A stretch of DNA of 64,000 bases from Prevotella pectinovora (GCF_000834015.1 NZ_JXQI01000068.1:61690-125689), one strand, 5' to 3'. Counted from the stretch's first letter, positions 44,118 through 53,662 are shown. Translations and numbers: made by a program. Notes: a model not told the origin generated them from the sequence alone.

Positions 44118-44125
44118 TACTTTTG
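44118..44125 (+). promoter_or_regulatory. Promoter -7 box of the His-rich small gene
   Basis: TACTTTTG matches TAnnTTTG, with a T/A-rich -33 region near 44096. The predicted start near 44132 gives a leader of about 147 nt that contains no frame of note. Confidence 0.5.
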
Positions 44126-44278
44126 CAACTATGTAAATATGTTTCCATACACGGAAGCGCAATGCAAGCATGGAGGGACGGATGGTTCCACAAGCTGCAC
44201 GAACTATTATAACTACTATTATTTCCCTCAATGTGACCTTGTCGCTGACAATGGACGGTCAAAAAAAATATTAAGTCA

Positions 44279-44497
44279 ATGAACATAAATACTAAAGCTA
44301 CCATCGGACATCACTATCACGAACACGTCCACCATCACCACCATAGGCATCATAAGGACGATGTGGAATCTTTCAAGCAGCAATCTTTGAGAGTGAGAAA
44401 GAGGCGCAAGATGATTTCCCGTGTTCTCTTCGTCACACTTTCTATTCTTGCTGCAATCATCATCATTGCATGCGTGGCAAGCAACTGGCTTTTCTGA
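44279..44497 (+). CDS. Small histidine-rich single-pass membrane protein
   Basis: 72 residues. Residues 11-25 are 11 His out of 15 (HHYHEHVHHHHHRHH), followed by an acidic/basic stretch (KDDVESFKQQSLRVRKRRK) and one transmembrane helix (VLFVTLSILAAIIIIACVAS) close to the C terminus. The positive-inside rule places the His-rich N terminus in the cytoplasm. His clusters of this kind bind Zn, Ni, Co or Cu, so metal storage, buffering or sensing is the natural guess, but no family was recognised. It has its own promoter, long leader and strong terminator, which supports a real gene. It is divergent from nrdJ. Confidence 0.65.
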   Translation: MNINTKATIGHHYHEHVHHHHHRHHKDDVESFKQQSLRVRKRRKMISRVLFVTLSILAAIIIIACVASNWLF

Positions 44498-44636
44498 GGT
44501 TGGTTGCGGTAGCGGCTTTTGCTCCTCCCTTGACACGAAGGTGTTGAGTCTGTCCTGGTGTTGTATGCAAGAGATTTCCCGGAAAAACAACACCGCACAT
44601 CTCCTTTCCGAAAAAGAACAAGAACATTCGGCATAC

Positions 44637-44693
44637 AAAAAACAGCTGTAAGTCCAGAGTCGCTTTTACTCGAAGAACTTACAGCTGTTTTTT
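44637..44693 (+). terminator. Strong terminator after the His-rich gene
   Basis: AACAGCTGTAAGT (44641-44653) pairs with ACTTACAGCTGTT, followed by a run of T. It lies about 140 bp after the stop, and the intervening sequence has no frame worth calling. Confidence 0.85.
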
Positions 44694-44853
44694 ATCCCAA
44701 ATCGGTCGTTAGGGCTTGCATGGATTTTGTTTTTTTGAAGGATAGATTTTGTTTGGCTTTTAATGAGTAATAGCAGGCTATTGCGAATTAAAAACAGACA
44801 AAAGACGCCTTATAAAAAGCAAAAGACAGCAAGCAGTATTAAAATACTAAATT

Positions 44854-44943
44854 GAACGGCCTAATGACCGTTTTGGGTTTATCTGTATGCCAGACACGTG
44901 TTGTCTTACTGCGGATTATCCCCAAACGGCCATCAGGCAGTTC
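44854..44943. repeat. Inverted pair of CCCAAACGG-CATCAG motifs
   Basis: The sequence at 44854-44877 read on the minus strand (CCCAAAACGGTCATTAGGCC) and the sequence at 44921-44943 on the plus strand (CCCAAACGGCCATCAGGCAG) are near-identical and face each other across 43 nt. The same motif forms the tandem array at 58643-58770. It lies just after the exuT-like stop codon. Confidence 0.6.
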
Positions 44944-44993
44944 ATTGTAATATTCCAGAACTGCTTGCGGTCAGGAGGTTCCGCGATTTATCA

Positions 44994-46451
44994 TCAGTCC
45001 ACTACGATTGGCTTGTATTTCGGCACGAGGATCTTCATGATAACCCATCCGATGAGGTATGCCACGGCACAGATGCAGAACACGATCATGTAGCCGCCCT
45101 TCTTGCCCTCGAAGCCCATGAAGTTGAACTGTGCAGCGTTCTCGGCATAGGTGAAGAGCATACCTGAACCCTTGTTGATGAGGAACGAGCCGATACCTCC
45201 TGCCATGGCACCGATACCGGTGATTGTGGCGATTGTAGACTTAGGGAACATGTCGCCGATGGTGGAATAGAGGTTGGCTGACCATGCCTGATGGCCTGCG
45301 CCGAGAAATCCGATGATGATTGCCACCCACCATGCGCTGATTTCTCCCATTGGCTGGGCGATAAGACCGAGCAACGGGAAGCATGCGAATATCAACATGG
45401 CACGCATACGGCCGATGTATGGATTCATTCCCTTCTTGTCAACGAAATATGTGGGGAGGTAACCGCCGCCGATGCTCAACACCGTAACGATGGCGTAGAG
45501 TGTGAAGATGAGGGCAATAGCCATCGGACTGTCTGAGGTGTAGCCGTAAACGTCGGAGAAGTATGCCGGAGCCCAGAACAGGAAGAACCACCATACGCCG
45601 TCGGTCATGAACTTGCCCACGATAAACGACCATGTCTGTGGGAAGGTGAAGCACTTGAGGAATCCGATTGTCTTCTCCTCAGTGTGTCCCTCTTCTGACT
45701 CGGCAGCTGCTTTCTCCTCTTCCTCGTCCTGCTCGATGTATGAAAGCTCGGCAGTGTTGGTGAACTTGCTCCTGCGTGGTTTGTCATAGAGCCATATCCA
45801 GAGGCCCATCCATATATAACCGAGCACACCGATCACCACGAATGCCATCTCCCAGCCCCAGGCGTTGGCGAGCAACGGAATGGTGGCAGGTGCGGCGAGG
45901 GCTCCTACTGAAGCTCCGCTGTTGAAGATTGAAGTGGCGAAAGCGCGGTCTTTCTTTGGGAAGTATTCTGCCGTAACCTTCACGGCAGCAGGGAAGTTGC
46001 CTGCCTCACCGGCTGCCAGCACGAGGCGGCATGAGAGGAAGAGCCATACGCTGACGGTGGCGATTGCCACGGCAGCATCGGAACCTGCCTGCACAAGACG
46101 CAGGGCTTCTATAGAGTCGTATCCCTCGATGAGCATAGCTGCCTCACCGCAGAGGGCGTGGAGAACGGCACCTGTAGACCATACGAAGATGGCGATGAGG
46201 TAGCCCTTCTTTGTTCCCATCCAGTCTACGAACTTACCTGCGAAGAGGTTGCATACAGCGTAGAAGATTGAGAACCAACCGGTTATCGTTCCGTAATCAT
46301 CGTCGGTCCAGTGGAATTCTGGAGCGATAAAGTCTTTCCATGTCAGCGACAGAACCTGACGGTCCATGTAGTTGACAGTAGTTGCCAAAAACAGCAAAGC
46401 ACAAATCACCCAACGGAAGTTGGACATCTTAGTAGTTTGTATTGAAGCCAT
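44994..46451 (-). CDS. MFS transporter, hexuronate (ExuT-like) family
   Basis: 485 residues starting at the ATG 46451. The upstream Met at 46493 lies before the predicted transcription start and is excluded. Twelve hydrophobic segments are present. The anion:cation symporter branch is indicated by RWVICALLFLATTVNYMDRQVLS, GWFSIFYAVCNLFAGKFVDWMGTKKGY, LAAGEAGNFPAAVKVTAEYFPKKDRAFATSIFNSG and a cytoplasmic Glu-rich loop between helices 6 and 7. Galacturonate or glucuronate is the likely substrate by family. No uronate catabolic gene is in the window. Confidence 0.85.
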   Translation of the reverse strand: MASIQTTKMSNFRWVICALLFLATTVNYMDRQVLSLTWKDFIAPEFHWTDDDYGTITGWFSIFYAVCNLFAGKFVDWMGTKKGYLIAIFVWSTGAVLHALCGEAAMLIEGYDSIEALRLVQAGSDAAVAIATVSVWLFLSCRLVLAAGEAGNFPAAVKVTAEYFPKKDRAFATSIFNSGASVGALAAPATIPLLANAWGWEMAFVVIGVLGYIWMGLWIWLYDKPRRSKFTNTAELSYIEQDEEEEKAAAESEEGHTEEKTIGFLKCFTFPQTWSFIVGKFMTDGVWWFFLFWAPAYFSDVYGYTSDSPMAIALIFTLYAIVTVLSIGGGYLPTYFVDKKGMNPYIGRMRAMLIFACFPLLGLIAQPMGEISAWWVAIIIGFLGAGHQAWSANLYSTIGDMFPKSTIATITGIGAMAGGIGSFLINKGSGMLFTYAENAAQFNFMGFEGKKGGYMIVFCICAVAYLIGWVIMKILVPKYKPIVVD

Positions 46452-46490
46452 TTGTTTTAATATAAGATTAATATTGTTTGTTCTAGTCTG

Positions 46491-46521
46491 CAAAGATAGC
46501 GTTTTTTTCTTCTTTCCGCAA
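46491..46521 (-). promoter_or_regulatory. Promoter of the hexuronate-type transporter
   Basis: On the minus strand TTGC (46521-46518), a 19-nt spacer and TATCTTTG (46498-46491). The leader to the ATG at 46451 is about 33 nt. Confidence 0.75.
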
Positions 46522-46638
46522 AAAAATCAATAAAAAAAGAAAACAAACAGTATTAATCCGTAATCATCGCATCAATCTGTTTCTCCTTTCCCTGTTCCAA
46601 AAAGAAATGAGAATCGCCTGACACTGATAAAAAGAAAA

Positions 46639-46677
46639 TCCGCCAGCATTCGCATTGTGAATCGGAATGCTGACGGA
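46639..46677 (-). terminator. Terminator of murF-alr
   Basis: A 13-bp stem (46639-46651 with 46665-46677) whose single imperfect pair is G-U only on the minus strand, followed there by TTTTCTTTTT. The remaining sequence 46522-46791 has no supported gene. Confidence 0.8.
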
Positions 46678-46791
46678 AGCAACAAAGTTTTGTCTTTATG
46701 TTATCTGTTCATGTATTTCTTGCCATCCTTTATGGCAACCGTATTGCCTGACTGTGAGAATTCAGGCGAAATGACCGTTGGGGGTAAGATA

Positions 46792-49272
46792 TCAATCCTG
46801 GTAGTACACCCTCTTCACGCGGTCTGACACACTGGTGAGCACCTCGTATGGGATGGTGTCGAGTACATCGGAGAGAACTGTCACTGGCAGATGGTCGCCG
46901 AAGATTTCCACTGTGTCACCCTCCTTGCACGGTATGCCAGTGACGTCGATCATCGCCACGTCCATGCAGATGTTGCCAACATAAGGAGCCTTCTGTCCGT
47001 TCACCAGACAGTAGCAGTTGCCACGGCCCAGGTGGCGGTTCAGTCCGTCGGCATATCCTATCGGAATGGCTGCGATGCGGCTGTCGCGCGTCAGGTGCCC
47101 CTTGCGGCTATAGCCCACTGTCTCCTCCTTCGGCACATCACGCAATTGCAGGATGGTGGTTTTCAGAGTGCTCACATTGTTCAGTATATGGTTGTCGCGA
47201 CTGTCGATGCCATATAGTCCGAGACCGAGACGACACATATCAAGCTGGCGTTCTGGGAAGTGTTCGATGCCGGCAGAGTTGCAGATATGGCGCAGGATCT
47301 TGTGGGGAAACGCTGCCTGAAGCTTGCTGCTCGCCTCATCGAAGAGGTCGAACTGCATCTTTGAGAAATTGTCGAAGTCGTCACTGTCGGAACCCACGAA
47401 ATGCGAGAACACTGAACGGGGGATGATGGCGTTCTGCGACTGCAGACGATGTATCAGTTCGTCAATGTCGGTCTTGGGGTTGAAGCCGAGACGGTGCATT
47501 CCGGTGTCGAGCTTGATGTGTACGGGGTAGCCCGTGATTCCCTCGCGCCGGGCAGCCTTGACAAGGGCGTCGAGAAGACGGAAACTGTAGACCTCAGGTT
47601 CGAGGTCATAGTCGAACATCGTCTTGAATGCCGTCATCTCCGGATTCATTATCATGATATTGCTCGTGATTCCGTTTTTGCGGAGCGTCACTCCCTCGTC
47701 GGCAACGGCAACGGCGAGATAGTCCACACGGTGGTCCTGCAATGTCTTTGCCACCTCCACCGCTCCACTGCCATAGGCATTTGCCTTAACCATGCATACG
47801 AGCTTGGTCTCGGGCTTCATATAAGAGCGGTAGTAGTTGAGATTGTCTACCACTGCCTGGAGGTTCACCTCAAGGATGGTTTCATGCACCTTCTGCTCCA
47901 GGAGTTCGCTGATGCCGTCGAAACCGAAGGCGCGCGCTCCCTTTATGAGTATCACCTCATCGCGGAGTGTGCTGAAGACGGGACTCTTGATGAAGGTCTG
48001 ACTGTCGGGGAAGAAGTATTTCTCCCCCACCCCGATTCTGTCTGCCTCTGCCATGAGGTCGGGACCCACACCGATGAATTTCTCCACTCCCCTCTTGACG
48101 CATAGTTCTGACACCTCTGCATAAAGCTGGTCGCGCGTCATTCCGCTCTGCAGGATGTCGCTGAGAATCAGTGTGCGGCGACGGCCCTTATGGTCGGGAC
48201 GGCGACTGATGAAGTCGAGGGCTATGTCGAGAGAGTTGATGTCGGAATTGTAGGAATCGTTGATGAGCGTGCAGCCATGCTGGCCCTGCTTCACCTCCAG
48301 TCGCATGGCGACAGCCTCCAGCTTCGGCATTCTCCCGGCGATGTCGGCGGCAGAAATACCGAGCGATAGGCATACGGCGCAGCAGGTGATGGAATTCTCG
48401 ATGGATGCCTCGTCGATGAAAGGCAGGGTGTACTGACATTCCCCGCCAACCTTATTATATATATAGGTAACGGTGGTGGAGGTCTCGCCCTTCTCCACAT
48501 TCTTTATATATAGCGGAGCATTGGCGTCGGCAACCGACCACCACAGGTGGTCGCCCTTGAACGACCTTTCGCCCACTCGGCTGGCTATCTCCTTGCTGTC
48601 GCCGGGATATACTATCACGCTGGCGTCGCGGAAGAGGTCGAGCTTCTCGTCCACCTTGGCTTCCATCGAAGGAAAATTCTCCTGATGGGCACTGCCGATA
48701 TTGGTTATCACGCCGATGGTGGGCTGTATGATGTTGCGCAGTGCCTGCATCTCGCCGGGCTGGCTGATGCCTGCCTCGAATACTCCCACCTGCGACTGCT
48801 CGCCGAGCAGCCAGACGGAGAGCGGAACGCCAATCTGGGAATTGTAGCTACGAGGACTGCGCGTGACGCTGAGCGACGGAGAGAGCAACTGATAGAGCCA
48901 CTCCTTGACAATGGTCTTGCCGTTGCTGCCCGTTACGCCCACGACGGGGATGTTGAACTCGTCGCGATGGCGCTCGGCAAGGCGCTGCAGCGCTTCGAGC
49001 GGACTGATTACCTTGAGGAAATTGGAACCTGGATAAGTGGTGGCATAGTCTTGTGGCAATGCGTCCACAACAAAGTTTCTCACTCCTCGACGATAAAGGT
49101 CGGGTATGAACTCATGGCCATTGCGACGGCCGGACTTGAGGGCAAAGAACAACGTTTCCTCAGGGAAACAGAGGGAACGGCTGTCGGTGAGCAGAAAGCC
49201 GATGTTGGCGGCTTGGTCTCCATATCTACGCGCCCCTATCAATGTCGTTACTTTTTCAATTGAATAAGTCAT
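46792..49272 (-). CDS. Fused MurF ligase and alanine racemase
   Basis: 826 residues from the ATG at 49272 (MTYSIEKVTTLIGA). The first half (about 1-450) is MurF: GVTGSNGKTIVKEW is the ATP site, NIGSAHQENFPS and INDSYNSDINSLD are ligand-binding blocks. The second half (about 455-826) is a fold-III alanine racemase with the PLP lysine in MVKANAYGSG, HIKLDTGMHRLGF, RLGLGLYG, VGYSRKGHL and GNICMDVAMIDVT. The fusion is characteristic of Bacteroidota. It couples production of D-Ala with addition of D-Ala-D-Ala to the peptidoglycan precursor. A TATATTTG -7 box lies at 49365-49358. Confidence 0.95.
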   Translation of the reverse strand: MTYSIEKVTTLIGARRYGDQAANIGFLLTDSRSLCFPEETLFFALKSGRRNGHEFIPDLYRRGVRNFVVDALPQDYATTYPGSNFLKVISPLEALQRLAERHRDEFNIPVVGVTGSNGKTIVKEWLYQLLSPSLSVTRSPRSYNSQIGVPLSVWLLGEQSQVGVFEAGISQPGEMQALRNIIQPTIGVITNIGSAHQENFPSMEAKVDEKLDLFRDASVIVYPGDSKEIASRVGERSFKGDHLWWSVADANAPLYIKNVEKGETSTTVTYIYNKVGGECQYTLPFIDEASIENSITCCAVCLSLGISAADIAGRMPKLEAVAMRLEVKQGQHGCTLINDSYNSDINSLDIALDFISRRPDHKGRRRTLILSDILQSGMTRDQLYAEVSELCVKRGVEKFIGVGPDLMAEADRIGVGEKYFFPDSQTFIKSPVFSTLRDEVILIKGARAFGFDGISELLEQKVHETILEVNLQAVVDNLNYYRSYMKPETKLVCMVKANAYGSGAVEVAKTLQDHRVDYLAVAVADEGVTLRKNGITSNIMIMNPEMTAFKTMFDYDLEPEVYSFRLLDALVKAARREGITGYPVHIKLDTGMHRLGFNPKTDIDELIHRLQSQNAIIPRSVFSHFVGSDSDDFDNFSKMQFDLFDEASSKLQAAFPHKILRHICNSAGIEHFPERQLDMCRLGLGLYGIDSRDNHILNNVSTLKTTILQLRDVPKEETVGYSRKGHLTRDSRIAAIPIGYADGLNRHLGRGNCYCLVNGQKAPYVGNICMDVAMIDVTGIPCKEGDTVEIFGDHLPVTVLSDVLDTIPYEVLTSVSDRVKRVYYQD

Positions 49273-49357
49273 TGCTGTTGATTCTTGATTAAAACGACAA
49301 CGGGCCAAAATGGCATGACCACTGGCCCATGCTTGTTATATTTGCAATTTGTATTTG

Positions 49358-49365
49358 CAAATATA
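49358..49365 (-). promoter_or_regulatory. murF-alr promoter -7 box
   Basis: TATATTTG on the minus strand, within a local palindrome of TATTTGCAA words. The -33 element is weak. The leader of about 80 nt includes a GGGCCA/TGGCCC hairpin. Confidence 0.5.
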
Positions 49366-49538
49366 CGGATATTTTTCAGAACACGCATGATTTGTGGAAT
49401 TTATCTCGCCGGGAGACAAAAAAAACTGATTTTTGCTATGGGATGACGACATTTCAATGATTTTTGTTATCTTCGCAGGTGATTATAAATCCCAAGCCAG
49501 TCATGACGACATGACTTGACAGCAAACAGAGAAACACG

Positions 49539-50861
49539 ATGGAAATTCTTCTTCATTATATTTGGCGCCACAGGATGTATCCGCTACACCGGATGACCAC
49601 GAACAAGGGAGAGACGGTGGAGGTGATTGACCCGGGACTCCACAACCGCAACGCCGGACCTGACTTCTTCAATGCGAAAATAAAGGTGGACGGGATGCTG
49701 TGGGTTGGCAATGTGGAGATTCACGACAAGGCGTCTGACTGGTTTCTGCATGGCCACGACAAGGACGAGGCATACGACAACGTGATTCTTCACGTGGTGG
49801 GCGAAGACGACATGCCGGTGAGAAGCAGCCGGGGCGAAACGATGCGACAGATGCAGATGGACGTGCCGGAATATGTGACGGCAAACTACTCCAGACTGCT
49901 GAGAGAGGACCGCTTCCCGCCTTGCCACGAAGTGATAGGACAGTTGCAGAAACTGACTGTACACAGCTGGATGAGCGCTCTGCAGACGGAACGCCTGGAG
50001 CAGAAGACGGAGGCGATAAGCAGGAGAGTGAAGGAGAGAAACGGATCGTGGGAAGACGCATACTTCATGACGCTCGCACGCAACTTCGGCTTCGGAGTGA
50101 ACGGCGAGGCTTTTGAGAAATGGGCTGCCACGCTGTCGCTGCAGAGTGTGGCCCACCACCGCGACGACATATTCCAGATAGAGGCGATATTCCTGGGACA
50201 GGCTGGACTGCTCGACGAACAGGCTATTCCGCAGCGACACCGTGAAGAGGCGGCAAACGACATTTATCTGACCAAGCTGAGACGGGAATACTCATATCTG
50301 AACCACAAATTCCACCTGGAACAGATGTCGGCGACGGAATGGAAATTCCTGAGACTCCGTCCGCAGAACTTCCCTAACATCAGGATTTCACAGCTCGCAA
50401 ACCTCTATTACAACCGGCGCTCAAATCTGAGTCAACTGATAGAATGTCGCAGCGTCGACGAGATGTCAGACCTGTTTGCCACCCACGTCACACCATATTG
50501 GGAGACCCACTACTCCTTCGGGGCGGAAGGCAAGAAGTCGGCAAAGCAGCTGTCAAAGCAGTCTGTCAGAGTGCTCATCCTCAACACCGCCATCCCTATC
50601 CTCTTTGCCTACGGCAGACACAAGGGCGACGAGACGCTCACCGACCGCGCCTTCCGGCTGCTCGAAGAACTGAAGGCTGAGGACAACAGCATCATAAGGA
50701 TGTGGAAGGAATGCGGACTGGAGATAGAGACCGCCGCCGACAGCCAGGCCATCGTGCAACTGAAAAAGGAATACTGCGACCGCCGCGACTGTCTGCGCTG
50801 CCGTTTCGGCTACGAATACATAAAACGCAACGGATGGTTCGTGAAAGAAGAAAAAGGATAG
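49539..50861 (+). CDS. DUF2851 family protein
   Basis: 440 residues, no signal peptide. It opens with EILLHYIWRHRMYPL and VEVIDPGLHNRNAGPDFFNAKIKVDG, followed by WVGNVEIHDKASDWFLHGHDKDEAYDNVILHVV. The arrangement of D, E and H resembles a PD-(D/E)xK-like nuclease core, which is my reading and unproven. The remainder is helical with LARNFGFGVNGEAFEKWA and a C-terminal Cys cluster (CDRRDCLRCRFGYEYI). DUF2851 is widely conserved and single-copy in Bacteroidota with unknown function. It is transcribed alone. Confidence 0.85.
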   Translation: MEILLHYIWRHRMYPLHRMTTNKGETVEVIDPGLHNRNAGPDFFNAKIKVDGMLWVGNVEIHDKASDWFLHGHDKDEAYDNVILHVVGEDDMPVRSSRGETMRQMQMDVPEYVTANYSRLLREDRFPPCHEVIGQLQKLTVHSWMSALQTERLEQKTEAISRRVKERNGSWEDAYFMTLARNFGFGVNGEAFEKWAATLSLQSVAHHRDDIFQIEAIFLGQAGLLDEQAIPQRHREEAANDIYLTKLRREYSYLNHKFHLEQMSATEWKFLRLRPQNFPNIRISQLANLYYNRRSNLSQLIECRSVDEMSDLFATHVTPYWETHYSFGAEGKKSAKQLSKQSVRVLILNTAIPILFAYGRHKGDETLTDRAFRLLEELKAEDNSIIRMWKECGLEIETAADSQAIVQLKKEYCDRRDCLRCRFGYEYIKRNGWFVKEEKG

Positions 50862-51187
50862 GAGCGGCTGCAATCAGTAAACATTTTGTCAAGCGACATC
50901 CTACTGACTACAACAAAAAGTCACTGGCAGGAGTAATATATAATGAGGTAATCAGACAAGCGGATTGTTCACTTATTCCGTAATAGTCTTAAAAAATTCC
51001 TAATGCATGGCATTTTTATAGATAAAACGTTGGTATTTAGAACACAAATGTTTTTCTTTGCATCAGTAAACAACACTTTGCAATTCGTCAAAGAGACAAA
51101 TTGAGGTTCGCAAAAGGAGCGGAATATGGTTCGTTAAAGTAATTCGATGCTGTTAGTAAAACGGACAAAGCAAGACAACAGGAGGCC
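50862..51187. other. Gene-free stretch upstream of the OMP gene
   Basis: No frame with start context is seen. The sequence is AT-rich, with several TTTG words but no clearly spaced promoter pair. Together with the repeat that follows it forms a leader or control region of about 450 bp for the outer-membrane gene. Confidence 0.35.
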
Positions 51188-51256
51188 AAGTAAATACGAA
51201 TTAAAGAGCTAAATCGACACGAGCTGAAGAGCTAAGTCAATACGGGCTGAAGTGTA
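51188..51256. repeat. Three 23-bp tandem repeats before the OMP gene
   Basis: Units at 51188-51210, 51211-51233 and 51234-51256 share the pattern AARTCAATACGRGCTGAAGAG with a handful of differences each. The array ends 53 bp before the start codon at 51310, so it is probably inside the 5' leader. Confidence 0.75.
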
Positions 51257-51309
51257 AAATCAAGGAACAAAGATAACAACAATATTTATAACCAAAAAGG
51301 AAAGAAAAC

Positions 51310-51864
51310 ATGAGAAAGATTTTTATGACTTTGGTAGCACTTGTCATGACAGTGGCTGCCAACGCACAGGTTTTTGTAGGTGGTGAAGTTGGTTTCTGGC
51401 GTAACTACGAAGACAACCATACATCATTCACAGTTGCTCCTCAGGTGGGCTACAACATCACAAACAAGTGGGCAATCGGCTTGGAGTTCGACTACGACTA
51501 CAACTATTATGACGGACTGAAGGTAAATGGTGTTGGCGCTGCTCCATTCGCACGCTACACAGCAGCCAAGGCAGGTCCTGTTTCATTCCTTCTGGATGCA
51601 GGTTTCGCTATCAACACTTACAAGGCTAAGTATGACGGCGAGGAAAGCGACAGCTACAATGCATGGCAGATTGGTGTGACACCAGGTGTGAAGGTCAGCC
51701 TCACAAAGAGCGTTGACTTCATCGCTGCTCTCGGTTTCCTGGGCTACCGCGACAACGATGACCCTGACTTCAAGGGTGTGGGCGGTCATCCTTACGGAGA
51801 GAAAGGTTTCGGTTTCCACTTCAACACTAACGATCTGAAGTTCGGCGTTATCTACAACTTCTAA
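51310..51864 (+). CDS. Small outer-membrane beta-barrel protein
   Basis: 184 residues. The signal peptide MRKIFMTLVALVMTVAANAQ is followed by an eight-strand barrel pattern of alternating aromatic and polar residues: VGGEVGFWRNYED, FTVAPQVGYNITNKWAIGLEFDYDYNYY, FLLDAGFAINTYK, WQIGVTPGVKVSLTKSVDFIAALGFLGY. It ends with FGVIYNF, a terminal Phe typical for outer-membrane barrels. It belongs to the porin-family/OMP_b-brl group. The codon use (many GCA/GGT/AAG) suggests high expression. It ends at a strong shared terminator. Confidence 0.85.
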   Translation: MRKIFMTLVALVMTVAANAQVFVGGEVGFWRNYEDNHTSFTVAPQVGYNITNKWAIGLEFDYDYNYYDGLKVNGVGAAPFARYTAAKAGPVSFLLDAGFAINTYKAKYDGEESDSYNAWQIGVTPGVKVSLTKSVDFIAALGFLGYRDNDDPDFKGVGGHPYGEKGFGFHFNTNDLKFGVIYNF

Positions 51865-51975
51865 TCCTCGTCTCTGACGATGGTGGCATTCCGAATGTAT
51901 TCCAACCGACATCTGTTGTTATCCCATCATAGTCTTTGGATATCAGAAACGGAAATCGCCATAGAGCAAATATAG

Positions 51976-52015
51976 CAATGGCTGTATCATCAAGGCTTGA
52001 TGATACAGCCATTGT
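51976..52015. terminator. Bidirectional terminator between OMP and S41 protease
   Basis: A perfect 18-bp stem (CAATGGCTGTATCATCAA at 51976-51993 with its inverse at 51998-52015) and a 4-nt loop between two convergent genes. Confidence 0.85.
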
Positions 52016-52035
52016 TGCGTTTGTGATAATTGTCA

Positions 52036-53622
52036 CTACATCTTCTCTATCGTTTCCAGTCCTTTCTTCACGATGTCGCTCGTCTCGTTGACAATCTGGA
52101 AATATTCGTCCATATCCCAGATGTCGCGCGCCACAAGAGCCTTCACCTGAGTGGCAAGGCGGGGCAAGGTGAGCTTCAGTTCCTCGTTGTCTTTCGGCTT
52201 CACATCCTTCTTCTCTCCTCTCTCCCTGATGTCGGCAATAAGCGACTCCGGAACCTGGTATTCTGCCTCAAACTTACTGAAATCCGTGTATTTGCGCTTT
52301 AGCGACTTCCTGTTGTTGTCGATGAAGCGGAGCACGGCGTCGGTCACCATTCCCTTTGCCACGAGCTGACGGTGATACTTGGTGTATGTCATCGTGTCGA
52401 GAGGTACAAAATAGTCTGGCATGATTCCTCCACCGCCATATACCACACGGTGTTTGCGCAGGGTGTAGAACTTCAGCGAGTCGGCGAAGTGTATGCTGTC
52501 GGCATTCATCAGCTCGCCATGCTTCAGTCGCTTGTCCAGTTCCATGGCATAGTCTTTCTGGTCGCCCTTCTTGTATGGCTTCTGTATGCAGCGGCCTGTA
52601 GGAGTGTAGTAATGGGCGATGGTGAGGCGTATCATCGAACCGTCGGGCATGTCGAAGGGTCTCTGCACGAGTCCCTTACCGAAGGTGCGTCTGCCCACCA
52701 CCATACCTCGGTCGTTGTCCTGCATGGCTCCCGACACGATCTCGGATGCCGATGCCGTGAACTCATTCACGAGCACCACCACCTTGCCGTCGAGCAGCTT
52801 GCCTGACCCGTTGGCACGATAGTCCATTCTCGAGGATTTCAGTCCGTTGGCATATACTATGATGTCGTCTTTGGGCAGGAATTCGTTGGCTATCTTCACC
52901 GCCGCCTGCAGATATCCGCCGCCATTGTCCTGCAAGTCGAGAATGAGGTCTTTCATTCCCGCAGCCTTCAGTTTGTTTACGGCAGTCATGAACTCATCGT
53001 ATGTAGTGGCTCCGAAACTGCCGATGCGTATGTATCCCACTCCCGGACGGATGATATACGATGCGTCGAGGCTCTTCACCGGAATCTTGTCACGCTTCAC
53101 GTTGAAGGTCAGCGTGTCTGCCACTTCGCGCCTCACCACAGAGAGTTTCACCATAGTGCCCTTCGGTCCGCGCAGCCTCATCATAATCTGGTCGCGCGGC
53201 ATCTTCACTCCTGATATCGCCGTGTCGTTTACTGCCACGATGCGGTCGCCGGCCACGATGCCTGCCTTCTGCGACGGTCCTTTGGCAATGGTCTGGATTA
53301 CGAGCAGAGTATCTTCCACCATGTTGAACTGCACTCCGATGCCGTCGAAGTTTCCCTGCAGCGACTCGTTCATCTGCTTCGTCTCCTTCGGTGTGGTGTA
53401 TGAGGAGTGCGGATCGAGCTTGTCGAGCATTCCTCTGATAGCGTCCTCCACGAGTTTGTTCTCGTCTACGGAGTCTACATAGAAATTGGTGACGAGCATC
53501 TCGGCGAGCTGCAATTTACGCATCGGACTGTCTTTGTCCATCCTCACCTGCAACTGTGCCGAAGCCCCGATGGCAAACATTGCCATGGCGAGGCATATCA
53601 AGCAATAAATGTTTCTTTTCAT
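52036..53622 (-). CDS. S41-family C-terminal processing peptidase
   Basis: 528 residues from the ATG at 53622. A signal peptide (IYCLICLAMAMFAIGASAQ) is followed by a helical region, a PDZ domain (about 90-170: FDGIGVQFNMVEDTLLVI, GDRIVAVNDTAISG) and the S41 core. LILDLQDNGGGYLQAAVKIANEF and VVLVNEFTASASEIVSGAMQDNDRGMVVGRRTFGKGLVQ contain the Ser (TASASE) and Lys (FGKG) dyad. CtpA-type proteases trim or degrade periplasmic proteins from the C terminus. The gap to parE upstream on the same strand is 40 bp. Confidence 0.92.
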   Translation of the reverse strand: MKRNIYCLICLAMAMFAIGASAQLQVRMDKDSPMRKLQLAEMLVTNFYVDSVDENKLVEDAIRGMLDKLDPHSSYTTPKETKQMNESLQGNFDGIGVQFNMVEDTLLVIQTIAKGPSQKAGIVAGDRIVAVNDTAISGVKMPRDQIMMRLRGPKGTMVKLSVVRREVADTLTFNVKRDKIPVKSLDASYIIRPGVGYIRIGSFGATTYDEFMTAVNKLKAAGMKDLILDLQDNGGGYLQAAVKIANEFLPKDDIIVYANGLKSSRMDYRANGSGKLLDGKVVVLVNEFTASASEIVSGAMQDNDRGMVVGRRTFGKGLVQRPFDMPDGSMIRLTIAHYYTPTGRCIQKPYKKGDQKDYAMELDKRLKHGELMNADSIHFADSLKFYTLRKHRVVYGGGGIMPDYFVPLDTMTYTKYHRQLVAKGMVTDAVLRFIDNNRKSLKRKYTDFSKFEAEYQVPESLIADIRERGEKKDVKPKDNEELKLTLPRLATQVKALVARDIWDMDEYFQIVNETSDIVKKGLETIEKM

Positions 53623-53662
53623 TGTATTTCGCTTTAGTCTGTCATGTTTCTCTACCATACCG

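Noticed and set aside
46678..46791. Protein-like +1 frame after the alanine racemase stop (about 30 codons), suggesting a frameshifted extension
   Set aside because: The racemase domain is already complete, there is no slippery site, and the stretch is short enough for chance.
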